Program-made: the position numbers and the translations under genes
Notes under the pieces: generated by a model
What the model saw: the letters and a program-made list of their open reading frames with translations, nothing else
Database searches by the model: none
What the model was told of the DNA's origin: nothing
Origin: Proteles cristata cristata
Lineage: Eukaryota; Chordata; Mammalia; Carnivora; Hyaenidae
DNA length: 64,000 bases
Reading direction: 5' to 3'
Assembly (NCBI GenBank): GCA_017311185.1
Contig: JAESUZ010000424.1
Coordinates: 62,001 to 126,000 of the forward strand
Shown here: positions 44,219 to 56,034 of the stretch, one piece after another
Layout: every line of letters starts with the position of its first letter
How positions within the stretch are numbered: the stretch's first letter is position 1

Positions 44219-44860
44219 GTGGTAGGTTGAATAAATGCCCTCCTCCACCAAGACATCCATGGGACCTACGTACTCCCTAGAACCTGTGAAAATATTACCT
44301 TACAGGGCAAAGGAGACTTTGCAGATGTGAATAAGAATCTGGTGATGGAAAAATTATCCTAGATTATCTGGGTGGACTTGATATAATCATATGCACAAGG
44401 ATCCTGGGGCTCCGGGCTGGCTCAGTCGGAAGAGCATGGGACTCTTGGTCTTGGAGTTGTGAGTTCGAGCCCCACATTGGGTGTAGAGATTACATAAATA
44501 AATAAATACTTTAAAAAAAGTACAAGGGTCCTTCCAAGAAGATGGGCATGGAAGAAATCAGCGTGGAAAGAGAGGGCCATGTGATGATGAGCATGGAGCT
44601 CGGAGTGATGTGGTTTGAAGATGGAGGGAGTGGCTACAAGTTGAGCAATACACGTGGTCTCTGGAAGCTGGAAGAGCCAAGGAAACAGATTCTTGCCCAG
44701 AGCTTCCAGAAAGATGCAGTCCTGCCAACACAGTGATTTTATTCCAATGAGACTCATTTCAGACTTCTGACCACCAGAACTATAAGGCAATGCATTTGTG
44801 TAGTTTTGAGCTACTCGTTTAAGCAAATTTGTTACAACCTCAATAGGAGACAAATACACA
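44219..44860 (+). mobile_element. MaLR (MLT1-type) solo LTR (plus), split by a SINE
   Basis: Starts TGTGGTAGGTTGAAT, then 'gaacctgtgaaaatattaccttacagggcaaagg', 'tttgcagatgtgaataag', 'attatcctagattatctgggtgg', 'gcagtcctgccaacac', 'cagacttctgaccaccagaactataag', ending 'gacaaatacaca'. Complete ordered match to an MLT1-like ERVL-MaLR LTR. No internal region follows. Confidence 0.85.
44405..44521 (+). mobile_element. Old short CAN SINE (plus) inside the LTR
   Basis: 'ggggctccgggctggctcagtcgg... gggtgtagagattacataaat' with an (AAAT)n tail. ACAAGGATCCT / ACAAGGGTCCT is the TSD. Confidence 0.9.
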
Positions 44861-45235
44861 GGGGATTCAGATCACCTAGATGAGAATCTAGATCCTTGTT
44901 CCTTCATGTTAGCACTGTCAAAAGTGTGAGGGAGGTGGGTGGATGCTGGAGACTGGCCTGTTGGTCATGCAGGCTATCCTGGGTCTAAGATGCCTACAGG
45001 GCCAGGACCCAGGCATATGCCTGGGCACCTTGCTTAAAATGCTGCTGCTACCAGTGTGTCCATCTGAGACCCCAGGAAATAAAGCCAGATGAAAACTGAG
45101 CCAGGAGGGGGGTCCTTGAGGGCAGTTGCTGGCGGTAGAGAGTGACGGTCAGGTACACGGTGGCCAGGGACTCAGGAGGTAGAGCAGGTGCAGAGGGGAG
45201 CTCAGCACAAATGCACTAAGCACCGACTCTTCCAT
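44861..45235. other. Unassigned non-coding DNA
   Basis: No gene or repeat recognised. Confidence 0.45.
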
Positions 45236-45735
45236 GGCCTTTTTTATGTGATAAAATACACCTATCATCATAACATTTACCGTTTAAACTATTTTTAAGT
45301 GTACGATGATTCAGTGGCATTAAGTACATTCACAGTGTTGAATGTACTTAACCACCATCCATCTCCAGAACTCCTTCACCTTTCCAAGCTGAAGCTCTGT
45401 ACTTATTAAACAAAAACCCCAATGCCCCCTCCCTCGAGCCCCAGCAGCCATCATTCTACCTTCTATTTGCATGAATTTGATTATTGTAGGCGCCTGTGTA
45501 AGTGGAGATTTTAGGCCTTTGTCCTTTGGTGACTGGCTTACTTCATTTAACAGAATGTCTTTCAGGTTTATCTACATTGTATAGCCTGTGTCAGAATTTT
45601 CTTTCTTTCTTTTTCTTTTTTTAAGCCTGAATAGTGTTTCTGCCTACCCGTCCATCCGCTGATGGGCACCGGGGTTGCTCTCACTTTTTGGCTGTTGTAG
45701 ACAGCACCGCAGTGAACCTTGGTGGATAAATACCT
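45236..45735 (-). mobile_element. Ancient L1 3' end (minus)
   Basis: 'gtgataaaatacacctatcatcataac', 'agtgtacgatgattcagtggcattaagtacattcacag', 'gtgactggcttacttcatttaacagaatg' and 'gttgctctcactttttggctgttgtag' in order. A (TTTC) run interrupts at 45598-45624. Confidence 0.82.
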
Positions 45736-46003
45736 TGAGCCCCAGTGACTGTCCTTAATGTGTCGCTTTGCTGGTTGAGGAGCAAGCTCCGAAAGGAAGA
45801 GTGTAAGCCTGATACGGTGCCACGGTGTCTTATGCAAAAATGTGGGGTCCGATGTGTTTTAGAATTCAGATTTTTTTTAGTTTAGAAAGATTGTTCATCT
45901 TATATGCAGTATGTCACGTGATACCCAAAGTGTTGTTATAAACACTACACACGCTCCATATCAGTTTCAAGGGTTTTTTGACCACAAATTTATTTCCAAT
46001 TTT

Positions 46004-46241
46004 TTAGAGACTTTTACTTATTTTGAAATTTACTTGCTTGTTTATTTTGAGAGAGAGAGGCCGCATGCACATGTGATTTAGAAGGGGAGGGGCAGAAAGA
46101 GAGGGAGAGAGAGAATTCCAAACAGGCTCCACACTGTCAGCACAGAGCCTGATGTGGGGCTCAAATCCACAAACCATGAGGTTAAGACCTGAGCCAAAAT
46201 CAAGAGTCAGACGCTTGACTGACTGAGCCACCCAGGTGTCC
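46004..46241 (-). mobile_element. CAN SINE (minus)
   Basis: Complete minus SINE ending 'gactgagccacccaggtgtccc'. Confidence 0.9.
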
Positions 46242-46867
46242 CTAAAGCCTTTTAGATTTCAGAATTGTGGATCAGGAATTGTGGACATATAGCAAAGGTT
46301 ATCAATTTGTTGGTGTAAGAACTTAAATAAATAAACAATAAACAAACAAATAGATAATGAATGAATGAATAAACATCAAACAAATAAACAAATGCCTTCA
46401 CTTCTAATTCATTACTGTCTCTTGTGTATGGTTTACCTCTACAAGCATTCTGGAAGAATTGAAGTGGTCTGTTCAGAGAAGACAGGTGACTGAGTTGAAA
46501 TAAGTGATTAAGTATTTGGTCAACTCTGTCAGTATGATAGAAGGGCATTTAGGTGCACACATCTCCTGAGTTAATTGGAGCTGTGGAGAGGGTGAACTTT
46601 TAACAAAAGTGATAAGGGACGAAGTGAATTGGGCTGTGTCAACTATTTGAAAATTCATATTCAAAGTCAAGGTCAGAGATGTACTCTTAGCATTCACTAA
46701 AGAAAGTTAATCAGAATGTAACTAATGGCCCTTAGATTGGATGTCTAGGATGCTTTGAGAAAATACATTTGTTTTGTATTTGACTACCTAGTTGGGATGG
46801 TGACACCATTTTTCCAAACTTATTTTTATATGAATCTGTGTATTATGCACTTTAAATACATTCCCTT
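46242..46867. other. Unassigned AT-rich DNA
   Basis: AAAT/AAAC-rich low-complexity tract at 46323-46392. No gene. Confidence 0.5.
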
Positions 46868-47051
46868 AGGGGTGTCTGGGTGGCTTAGTCGTAAGCATCT
46901 AATTCTTGATTTTGGCTCAGATTATGATCTCACAGTTTTTGAGATCAAGCCATGCGACTGGTTCCATGCTGGGCATGGAGCCTGCTTGGGACTCTCTCTC
47001 TCCCTCTCCCTCTGTCTCTTATGGGTTTGTGTGCACATATGTTCTGTCAAA

Positions 47052-47090
<39 letters not shown>
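46868..47090 (+). mobile_element. CAN SINE (plus) with (AAAT)n tail
   Basis: Diverged SINE ending in about eleven uninterrupted AAAT units at 47048-47090. ATTCC.TTA on both sides is a weak TSD. Confidence 0.9.
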
Positions 47091-47092
<2 letters not shown>

Positions 47093-47227
47093 CCTTATTT
47101 AAATCTTTTAAAGCTCTGTAGTGTATTTTTTCCCATCCCCAAGATAGCCATGTAATTTATGGGGCCCCATGAAAAATGAAAACGTGGGACCCCTTGTTCA
47201 AAGTTTGTTAAGAATTTCAAGATTGCA

Positions 47228-47452
47228 GGGTATCTGGGTGGCTCAGTTGATTGGGCATCCAACTTCGGCTCAGGTCATGATCTCACGGTTCATGGGTTCG
47301 AGCCCCGTGCCGGGCTCTGTGCTGACAGCTGGCTCAGAGCCTGGAGCCTGCTTCGGATTCTGTGTCTCCCTCTCTCTCTGACCTTTCCCTGCTCATGTTG
47401 TCTCTCTCTCTCTTTCAGAAATAAATAAAACATTAAAAAATTTTTTTAAAAA
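47228..47452 (+). mobile_element. CAN SINE (plus)
   Basis: Complete SINE. AAGAATTTCAAGATTGCA / AAGAATTTTAAGATGGCA (47209 and 47453 regions) is the TSD. Confidence 0.93.
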
Positions 47453-47469
47453 AGAATTTTAAGATGGCA

Positions 47470-48074
47470 ACGGCAGAGTTTTGAGCTCTTCTAGGTTTGG
47501 GACTTTACACAAGAGCACAGGTTGGAGCCCTGAAGCCGGATGCTGTCATCCCTATTTTCCTCTGAGAACATCCAGTACAATAAGGCTACATCTTGCTCGT
47601 GGTCAAACAGCTCTATTGCTGAAGGCAGATGACAGGGTGGTCCTATTGGCCATTTTACCCCCCGGTTCCAACTTAGGGTTGATACTCAGTGAGTATTAAA
47701 GGACAGAAGATCAAGACAATTCAGTAAGCACTGAGGATTGCCTAGAACTTTTGTAGGCATTCTTGGGAGCAGAAGAGAGGACATGCTAACATGTGACATG
47801 ATACATCAATAGTTCATGCTAGCAATAAATAGCTATAAATATGTAGGACACTTTCCTCTTGACTCCCCTACCAGGTTTTGTGGGGTCGGTTTAATTCCTC
47901 TGGGAGGGTAATGTAAGCCATCTATCTTGTGAAGATTTCTCATTAAATAACTATTTGCCTAATTGGGGTAAATCAAACTAAATGCTAATTAGTATCTTCC
48001 AAAGAGTAAAAATAGATCTTTAATCACTCACATTATTGCTGAGCACAGAGAGCACCAGGGAACTGTGTTTTCAG
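47470..48074. other. Unassigned non-coding DNA
   Basis: No gene or confident repeat. Confidence 0.5.
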
Positions 48075-48086
48075 AACCTCAGTCTT

Positions 48087-48297
48087 TTTTTATTTTTTAT
48101 TTTTTACTTTAAAGAGAGAGAGAGAGAGAGCATGAGCAGGGAAGAGGGGCAGAAGGGGGAGAAAGAGAATCTTATGCACACTCTGCACTTGGCATGGAGC
48201 CCTATGAGGGCTTCGATCTTACAACCCTGGGATCTTGACCTGACCCAAAATCAAGAGTCAGACGCTCAGCCAACTGAGCCCCCCAGGCGCCCAGCAA
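48087..48297 (-). mobile_element. CAN SINE (minus) with 12-bp TSD
   Basis: Complete minus SINE. AACCTCAGTCTT exact at 48075-48086 and 48298-48309. Confidence 0.93.
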
Positions 48298-48309
48298 AAC
48301 CTCAGTCTT

Positions 48310-50479
48310 ATTTAATGTTTCACAGATTTCATGCAGAACCCCACATGCCGTTGCATGGTAGTAGCTGACACGCAGCTGAGATGCTTGAACATGGTCGATT
48401 TCCAGAGGATGTTATCATGAGAAACTCCATGATTAGTGGCTCCCACTGTTCTTGTGAAACTCTGACAAAGAATCCCCCACAATTATGTGGCCAGAGTCAT
48501 GCCAGTGAAATCCAAGTGACAGCTGAAGATAAGATGGAATGAGAATGGCCAAAGGTATGACAAGTAGTTACACTCACCACATATTGTGACCTGAGGAATG
48601 GCTTTGGCAGATGATGGCACGTTGAGACTTCTGTGTCCTCCTTCTGTAGGATTCCAGTGAGATACTTCTGTGACAGCTGACACTTCCAGCTGACCTTTTA
48701 TCTGAGACTCCTGGCTCTGCTGGCCTGAAATTAAAACGCTTCTTTTTCCTGTTTCTGGCATGGATGTCCTGGACCATCTTTGGGCTCATTTAGGATGCTC
48801 CAGTGAAAGTAGCCTAAACAATGGAAGGGGGGCCTGTTTTCTTCTTCCAACCAGAATGAAGGGAAGGAGCTGGGTGGTATCAGGCATCTTGGGATGTCAC
48901 CAAGGACCCCGAACTCTTCCCATGATTCCCCTCTGACACCCTCAGAACGTTGGCTTTCTCTTCAGCTTTGTCCTCTCAAAGTGCAAGACATAAACTTCAT
49001 AAAAACCTCATAAAACTGTGTACTGGACCAGGAAGTGTCTTGTTTTCAGTTCCCTGAAGGGCAGAGCCTGCTATCTTTATTTGGGAGGAGATCCAGGGAG
49101 CACAAGTGAGGGGCTGGGGACATGAGACAGGGAAGGAGGAAAAGCCAGTGTAAGAGTATGTCATCAAGCTGCTGCTGCGGGTCCATGGGGATAAGTTCTG
49201 CTGGGATCTACTGAAAGGTACGCAGAGTGTGGTCAGGATTGTCCACCTGGAAGACAAGGCTCCTGGAGTCTTCCCTCCCTGCTCCGGTTCCCCCGTGGCT
49301 GGGAGAAGCCACACAGGAGAAGACTCCAAGGCACAGATGTTAGGAAGCTCTGCGTGTGGGGTGCTGTCAGGTCTGCATGATTATGAGCTCGGTGGAAGCC
49401 CTGAAATAAAAGGCTTGTTATTACGTGCTGTCTCAGTATCTGGAACGGAGAGGGCAAGTCTCTCTGGATGAACTCTGCCTCCATGCGTAAGTCCTCCTAG
49501 CCAGACAACCTCCTTCACACAGGACCAGGCACTGTTCCTACTCATCCCTGAGTACTGGCTTTAGTTTCCTACCAGACCACAGAATTACTCACACAAGCTC
49601 ACATTCTCCAGTGAAAAGCAGGGGCACCACACCCTTTCGGTGCTACGAAGCCGGCCTCCTCCAGCCTGCTTGTTCACCCTGTTCCTGAGCACAGCCCCTG
49701 TGTGCCCTCTTCCCTTGGGCATGAGTGAATGGAGCTAATGAACTGTCCATCTCATCCGTCCAGGGTCGTGTGTTCACGCATCCCCCCAACCCTGGGGCAA
49801 TCATCCCTCCCTCACCAACGGAGCGACGAGAAGGTGCTCAAACAACCATAGCTAAGAATGGCCATGATGGCTTCAGGCTTCAGGATGCGATGCAAGGAAC
49901 CAGAGACATCTGCTGCAACAGGGAAAGGGGGCAATTTCCGCCCCCCCTTCCTCTTGCCTTTCTTGTTTTTATTAGGGTCAGAATCTTTCCTAGGAGCCTC
50001 TCAGGAGGTGCCCCTCATGTTTCACTGGAAATAACTGAGTCACTTATCTACCTCTGAAGTGATCACTAACAAGTGGCAATGGTATGATGGTGACGGACTG
50101 GGGACTGATCACACCTCATCCCCTGTAGCAGGGGAAGGGCCCACTTTCCACGATCATGTTTTGCTCAATGCCTCAGTGAAGTCAGGGTTTTCTTAGAATG
50201 AAATAAGGGTGGATTGGCTGTTGGGTAGGCAGCCAGTAGCGCCTGTTGTCTACATACACAGCAAGGGTGTGGTTTCAAAAGGTGTGTCCTCTCTACTATG
50301 TTTCAGCTCTGGTGACAGTACAAAAAAGAGAGTAGAGGGGCAAGAAATTGGGGGAGGCCAACACATTAAGGGGAGTTACAACCAATTAAGGGGCAACCAG
50401 CTGAACTGAGGACAGTGACCATAGCAGGTGGTGTGCAGTGTTCACCACAACCGAGGTGGAGGAAAATCCCAGAGGTCAC
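48310..50479. other. SINE-free unassigned DNA
   Basis: About 2.2 kb without a recognised gene. 49640-49760 may be an old LTR-like repeat. Frames near 48997-49329 and 49725-50057 (110 residues) show no motif. Confidence 0.45.
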
Positions 50480-50665
50480 CACCACACTGGTTCTTAAGCT
50501 TCAGTGTTCTCAGCAATCACCTAGGTCCCTTCCCAGGGATTATGATTCTGGAGTTCTGGGGTGAGGTCCAAGAATGTGCAGTTTTAGCTCACATCCCTCC
50601 AGTGATTCTGAAGCAGGTGGTTGGTATCCACATGTCGAGTATCCCTCCCCCACGGGTTAAAAACC
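50480..50665. mobile_element. MER5-like hAT DNA transposon relic
   Basis: 'ggttcttaagcttcagtgttctcagcaatcacctagg', 'gattatgattctggagttctggggtgagg' and 'agaatgtgcag' resemble MER5. The right terminus is poor, so it is partly eroded. Confidence 0.6.
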
Positions 50666-51024
50666 CTGGACAGGATTACCGCAAGCACAGTGGCACTTCA
50701 GCAGGGCTGGGAGGCAGGTCCAACCTTCCTGGGGTTTGCCCAGCCCCTACCGCGGAATCCAACAATGCAGACCCGGCTGCCGTGCCCCTGAGCTGGCGTG
50801 CCGGGAATCTCCATCAGCTCATGCTGCTCTGTGGTCCCATTGACAAACCTCACGCCGCTCAGGTGTCCTCTGTGTAGCCAGTGACCTTCATCCCTCGGTC
50901 GACCTGCTATTTGTGCCTCACTTTCATCTACTGCATTGCTGTTGCTATGCCTTCCTACCGAACTGCTTACTGGCTGACTTGGCCGGAGCCAGACAGCATC
51001 CCACGCACAAGCCGCCTCATGCTT

Positions 51025-51158
51025 TCATTCTAGAAGTATTTATTGAGGAGTCCCGTGCCAGGTATTGTTCTAGGCCATGAGATCCGACATGGAAACAAAT
51101 GGGCAGAGTCCCTGCTCACGACACTGACATGACATGAGTCGTGCGGTAAACAAATAGA
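51025..51158 (-). mobile_element. L2 3' end (minus)
   Basis: 'ctagaagtatttattgaggagtcccgtgccaggtattgttctagg' and 'gtccctgctcacgacac' show the reversed L2 terminus. Confidence 0.8.
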
Positions 51159-51159
51159 T

Positions 51160-51659
51160 ACAGAGTTTAATGGGTTGAAGTGGACCCCTTCCCATGCGGT
51201 GTCCAAGACCCTGGTTCCTATGAGTGTGATCTTACTTGGAAATAAAGTCTTTGCAGATGTAATTATGTTATGGATCTCAAGATGAGACCATCTGGATTTA
51301 GGATGTGCCCTGAATCCCATGACTGATGGCTTTATAAGAGTGAGGAGAGGTAGGTGCTCCTTGGTGGCTCAGTCGGTTGAGTGACAGACTCTTGATTTTG
51401 GCCCAGGTCATGACCTCATGGCTTGAGGGATTGAGCCCCACATCAGAAGTGAGGCACCTGCAAGTCAAGAACAGCTGGATCCATCACAAGCTGGAGGAGG
51501 TGAGGAAGCAGTGTCCCCTCGTGCCTTCGGAGGGAGTGCGGCCCCCTGACACCTTGATGTAGGACTTCCAGCCTCCAGAATGTGAGAGAATGCATTTCTG
51601 TGTGTAAGCTGTGCAGCTCGCAGTGATTTGTTACAACGGCCCTAGGAAACTAATACATG
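51160..51659 (+). mobile_element. MaLR-type solo LTR (plus), split by a SINE fragment
   Basis: 'gatcttacttggaaataaagtctttgcagatgtaatta', 'ccctgaatcccatgactgatgg', 'gacaccttgatgtaggacttccagcctccagaatgtgag' and 'gttacaacggccctaggaaactaatac' in LTR order. Confidence 0.8.
51353..51450 (+). mobile_element. CAN SINE fragment (plus), tail missing
   Basis: Head and box B region only ('ggtgctccttggtggctcagtcggttgag... gattgagccccacatcag'). It stops before the linker with no A-tail, so a deletion removed its 3' half together with part of the LTR. Confidence 0.85.
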
Positions 51660-52049
51660 TAGTGAGTCAGGTCATCATGAGAGCTGGGGAGGAAGAGGAT
51701 GGCCAGGGCTGGGAGAAAGGTGCTCCTCCAGGCAGTGACCAGGCACACACGGGGCCTTGCTTCTTGTGTCTGCTTTCCCTGATCACGGCCTCCTGGCCTC
51801 ACCTCCGTGCGTTCTTAGACCTTGATCTGTGATCTCGCCTCACACTCATCTGAGGACGGCAGCTCAGTGAGGACTCTACTCTCTGCAGTGAGGGCTGGGT
51901 GGAGGGCAATGTAGAGGGCATGTGCTCCATCCTCAACCCGCAGCTCTGCTCTGTACCAGCTGATCGTCACCACGTGGCCATAAAGCTAATGCCACCAGAT
52001 CTCCAGGGTCCTCGAGAAAAGCTGGGAATCTGATAGAAGGCTCCAGTGG
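51660..52049. other. Unassigned non-coding DNA
   Basis: No gene or repeat recognised. Confidence 0.45.
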
Positions 52050-52075
52050 TTTTTTTTTTTTTTTTTTTTTTTTTT
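52050..52075. repeat. Poly(T)26 tract
   Basis: Twenty-six consecutive T. With the following 'gcatttattttaaaaagtagagag' it looks like the tail end of a minus-strand SINE whose body is gone. Confidence 0.9.
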
Positions 52076-52100
52076 GCATTTATTTTAAAAAGTAGAGAGA

Positions 52101-52314
52101 GGCTTGGGTGGCTCAGTTGGTGAATAGTTGGACTCTTTTGGCTCAGGTCATGACCTTGCAGTTGGTGAGTTCAAGCCCCACGTGGGCCTCTGCATACTGA
52201 CAGTGCTGAGCCTACTTGGGATTTTCTCTCTCTCTGCCCCTCTCCTGCTCATGCACATGTGCATTTTCTCTCCCTCTCTCAAAATAAATAAATAAACTTT
52301 TAAAAAAAGTTAAG
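52101..52314 (+). mobile_element. CAN SINE (plus)
   Basis: 'ggcttgggtggctcagttggtg' head, body and AATAAATAAATAAAC tail. Immediately followed by a second plus SINE. Confidence 0.9.
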
Positions 52315-52328
52315 AAAAATTGAGGTGA

Positions 52329-52535
52329 GGGGTGCCTGAGTTTCTCAGTAGGTTGAGAATCTGACTCTTGATTTCAACTCAAGTCATGATCCCAGGGTCC
52401 TGGGATCGAGCCCTGCATCAGACTCTGAGCTGAGCTTGAAGCCTGCTTAAGATTCTCTCTCTTTCCCTCTGCCCCTCTCCCCTGCTCATGTGCTCTCTCT
52501 CTCTAATGTAAAAGAAAAAATAATTTAAGCATTAA
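52329..52535 (+). mobile_element. CAN SINE (plus) with perfect 14-bp TSD
   Basis: Complete SINE. AAAAATTGAGGTGA exact at 52315-52328 and 52536-52549. Its target overlaps the junction between the previous SINE tail and an L1 3' end. Confidence 0.94.
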
Positions 52536-52540
52536 AAAAA

Positions 52541-52835
52541 TTGAGGTGAAATTGACATAGCATAAAATCAAATCATTTTAAAGTGGACAATTCAGTGACA
52601 TTTAGTCCATTCCCAGTGTTATGTGATCGTCACCTCTATCTGGTTCCAAAGCATTTTCACCATCCAAAAAAGGAAACCCCATGCCTCGTAAGTAGTTGGT
52701 CTCCATTTTCTCTGACCCTCAGTCCATTTGCCACCAATCTGCGTTCCATCTTTATGGATTTACCTCTTCTGGGTCCTTCATATACATGGAATCATATGCT
52801 TGATTCCGAATGTCTACAGCGATCAACAACAACAA
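52541..52835 (-). mobile_element. Ancient L1 3' end (minus)
   Basis: 'gaggtgaaattgacatagcataaaatc', 'aagtggacaattcagtgacatttag', 'aaaaaaggaaaccccatgcc' and 'atatacatggaatcatatgc' in order. Confidence 0.82.
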
Positions 52836-53394
52836 AAGATGCGAGGTGCATCTAATAAACTGGCCCTTCAACATTCAGTTCCTGAACTCTGGCTTGGCCA
52901 TTGACAGGCAGCCCCTCATATTAAAGTGAGGGGGTCATTTGGAAGCTGTCTCTGTGGCCAATTCGGACGCTGATAATGTCAGGCTGGGAAGTGACTGGGA
53001 AGAGGTTTGGGGGGCCATGTTCTGATTCCAGTGTTGTCCCCAAGTGGACTCACGGCCGTGACCACGGAGGGCTAGAAAGGGCTCTCTCCTCTCTTCCATG
53101 GTCTACTCTAATGTGCTACTCAGTGAGTGAGACTACTCTCGAATGCCATCCAAACAGGAGGAGAGGGAAGGGAAAATGGCGCCGGCACGGGGTTCAGATC
53201 TTGTAGCCGCATGGTCCATGTGCTCAAGATTTCCCCCTTTCAGCCTGGAATTCTGCTTTGGAGAGCAAAATGTGTACTGGTTGGTTGTTTTCCCCCAGGG
53301 GAGGTGAGGTCATACTCTTGCTTTCAGTTTAAAGCAAGGAAAAAATGAGATGTTAGTGTTGGAAGGCTGTGCTCATTCTCTCCCAGAGTTATTT
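52836..53394. other. Unassigned non-coding DNA
   Basis: No gene or repeat recognised. Confidence 0.45.
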
Positions 53395-53500
53395 GTTCCT
53401 TCAGTGAGGGGTTATTGAGCACCTGCCAGGTACTCAGTGGGATGAAGAGACATTGCCTGTCAGCCCACAGATGTATTAGAGGGTGACAGAAAAATTAAAA
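53395..53500 (-). mobile_element. L2 3' end fragment (minus)
   Basis: 'ccttcagtgaggggttattgagcacctgccaggtactcag' is the reversed L2 terminus. The following A/C-rich stretch 53492-53519 is low complexity. Confidence 0.7.
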
Positions 53501-55035
53501 AAAAAAACAAAACAAAACAGTGTTACCAAGTGTCAGCAAGAAACAAAAGGAGTAAAAGTAGGAAGAGATAGATTCTACCAAGAAGAGAGGGCAGGGAAAC
53601 AGACAAAGTTTCATTCACTTCTCTGGTCCTGGAATCGTTTCTGTGCACAGAAGCTGGGGTAGCACCCGCAGGGCGGGGCGGCTGGAGTGGAGAGCGGGAG
53701 TGCAGGGGACTGAAGCTATTTGCTCAGCTAACCCAGCTCCACACACAGTCTCTGGGTGGCTTCTGCCCCGAGGGGTGCTGTGCTGTCCCCTAATTCCTTT
53801 GCCCCGAGAGGCCACCGTCTTCTGATCTGCACAAAGGTGCTGAATAAGCTGGGCTCCTGGCTTTGCAGAGCTCCAATCTTCAGTTTGCACTCTGGGCTTC
53901 AATTTTGCAATGCCTTTGTGGTTGCCTTGGGATTATAGATATATATAGGAATGCGATTTATTATTGCTGTAAATAATCCTTCTCTGGGCAGCTTATTAAA
54001 AATGATCCCTTTTCTTCTGACTGGAGGGGGCTAGGTGTGGTGCCGTCTAAGGCAGAGTGAAGGATACAATGACTCACTTAGGTCCTTTTCCAACTTCTGA
54101 TTCAATGAGTTAGGTTTTCTTCGAGTCCATGAGTCATTTTCCTTGCTCGGTGACTTACATGACAGGGCGGTGAGATAACCAGGAACTCAGGGAGCCAACT
54201 GGTAAGTTCTAGAAAAATTTGTAAAGGAAAGTAGATTTTCAAAGACCGGAGGGAAATTCAGAAGTGTGGAAAATGCAGTCATCTAAGAATACAGTTCTCG
54301 AAATGAGGAAAAACATCTCCCAACAGTCATGTAATTTTTCACCTTCTCACATTTCACTTTTGTTTAAGAAAGAAGTCTGAACTCACCAGCGTGATCTGCA
54401 GTGTCAGAAATGCTGTGGGTGCCTTTGCAAACAGCTGCAAGCTGCCGTGTGGGTAACTGTTTTGTCCACCGAGGCTACAGGGTTCTCCTGCCCCGCCCCC
54501 TTAGCTACTCTGAATTCCTGGCCGGCACTGTAAGATGGACCTATAGAAAATGCCATTTATTTTAACATCATCAGAAGGTCACCATGAATAACGTGAGAAA
54601 TCACGTGTGCGAAAAGAGCTTGTGTCCCTGGATGTCATTAAAGGTGTATCAGGGCAGAGGAGAAAACAGATGTCATCTCTCGTTTCCTTTTCAACATGGA
54701 GTTGGACAGTGACAAAGCTGTCGGGTGTCAAAAATGGAAACAGTAAAATTATCAGAAGAATGTCTGTCCTCTCTGTCTTAGGCTGTCATTTTTTATCAGC
54801 GTTTGATAAGTTTCGAAGGAAGAGATATTTTATGGGTGGCATTTCAAGGAAGCCCAGTGTAAGGCCATTTGTCTGGAGTACAGAGTTGTGATCTTTGCGT
54901 GTGTTGGGGAGTCGGGGGGGGGTTGTCATATCAGAGGCTGGAGAGATCAATTAAGACCGTTTGTGAGACTGGTCCTGGGCTATTTGTTGGGTACCAGGAA
55001 GAGAAGGAAACTACTGAATGAACTTTCCGTATGTT
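53501..55035. other. Unassigned non-coding DNA
   Basis: About 1.5 kb, no gene. Short (TA)n near 53937. Frames of 94-95 residues at 53615-53902 and 54607-54891 have no recognised motif. Confidence 0.5.
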
Positions 55036-55565
55036 CTAGTTATCTTTTGCCACGTACCAAAGTACCCAAGGCATACTGGCTTCACACAATAGCTGCTTTT
55101 AGTATGCCTCCTGGTTTTCTGGGCAGGGCTCAGCGGCACATTTTTCTGCTCCCTGTGGTGTTGACTGAGGTTGCTTGGTGGTATTCGGCTGCTAGATGGG
55201 CTAATCTTGGATGGGTCCAAGACAGCATCACTCATGAGTCTGATACCTCAATGGGGATGGCTGGAAGGCCAGGCTTGGTTGGGACTCTGGACTGAAGTGC
55301 CAAAATGCGACCCTCCAATGTGGTGGCTCAGTGTTCCCAGAGGGAGCTCCCAGAGACCAAGCGCGAACACCAAGTATCCTATAGCCTACCTTTGGATGTC
55401 AAGCAGCATCAATTTCTATGTGCTCCACTGTCTGATGCAATTACAGACCAGCCAGATTCAAGGGAAATAGATGCCTGGTCTCAATTGGAGGAGGGCCAAA
55501 AAATCTTGACCATCTTTAATCCACCACATGGTATAAGAGGCATAGTTTTCAGCCAGGCTCTCAGT
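55036..55565. mobile_element. Old LTR- or MER-like repeat
   Basis: 'gttctagttatcttttgccacgtacc', 'gctagatgggctaatcttggatgggtcc', 'gacttcagccaggctctc'-like end. Same general family as 2030-2640. The 135-residue frame here is a chance frame in repeat DNA. Confidence 0.45.
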
Positions 55566-55744
55566 AATCCTCAAAAATTCTTATAGTTTGCCCGGCTTGA
55601 GTCTTTCCATAACCCCAAGACAGCTACATGAACCATTTTTCCACTTCTTTCTCTTAAGGATTTAGCCTAACCCTCCCTGACTAGGAGATGTCTTTATTCC
55701 GCTTTCCTGATAAAGTGTGAGCCATTAGGCATAACCTAAGTGAA

Positions 55745-55915
55745 GTGGGAAAACGCGTGTGTTCTTGAGCTAAAGAACCCACATTCAAAAGTCATTACTC
55801 ACAAGCTTTGAGACCTTGAGCAAGTCACTCAACTTCTCTGCCCCTCAGGTGCCTTGTCTGCAGAAAGGGGATTATATTACCACAATCACTTGGGTGTTAC
55901 TGATGATGTGTGCAT
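55745..55915 (+). mobile_element. MIR element (plus)
   Basis: 'gtgtgttcttgagctaaagaacccacattcaaaagtc', 'ctttgagaccttgagcaagtcactcaacttctctgcccctcagg' gives an ordered MIR match. Confidence 0.85.
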
Positions 55916-55927
55916 GAAAAATGCTTT

Positions 55928-56024
55928 GGGGGCACCAGGCTGCCTCAGTCGGTAAGGCATGTGGCTCTTGATCTCAGGGTCCTGAGTTTAAGCCCCACAT
56001 TTGGTGTGGAGCCTACTTAATAAA
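55928..56024 (+). mobile_element. Old short CAN SINE (plus)
   Basis: 'gggggcaccaggctgcctcagtcggtaaggcatg... ggtgtggagcctacttaat' with AAAATGCTTT on both sides (55918-55927, 56025-56034). Confidence 0.88.
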
Positions 56025-56034
56025 AAAATGCTTT

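Noticed and set aside
44422..44859. 145-residue minus-strand frame
   Set aside because: Lies in a MaLR LTR and a SINE.
47048..47090. Regularly spaced short repeats, considered as a CRISPR-like or satellite array
   Set aside because: Simple (AAAT)n SINE tail in a mammalian genome; no spacers.
50428..50877. 149-residue plus-strand frame
   Set aside because: Runs through a MER5-like repeat; no protein family features.
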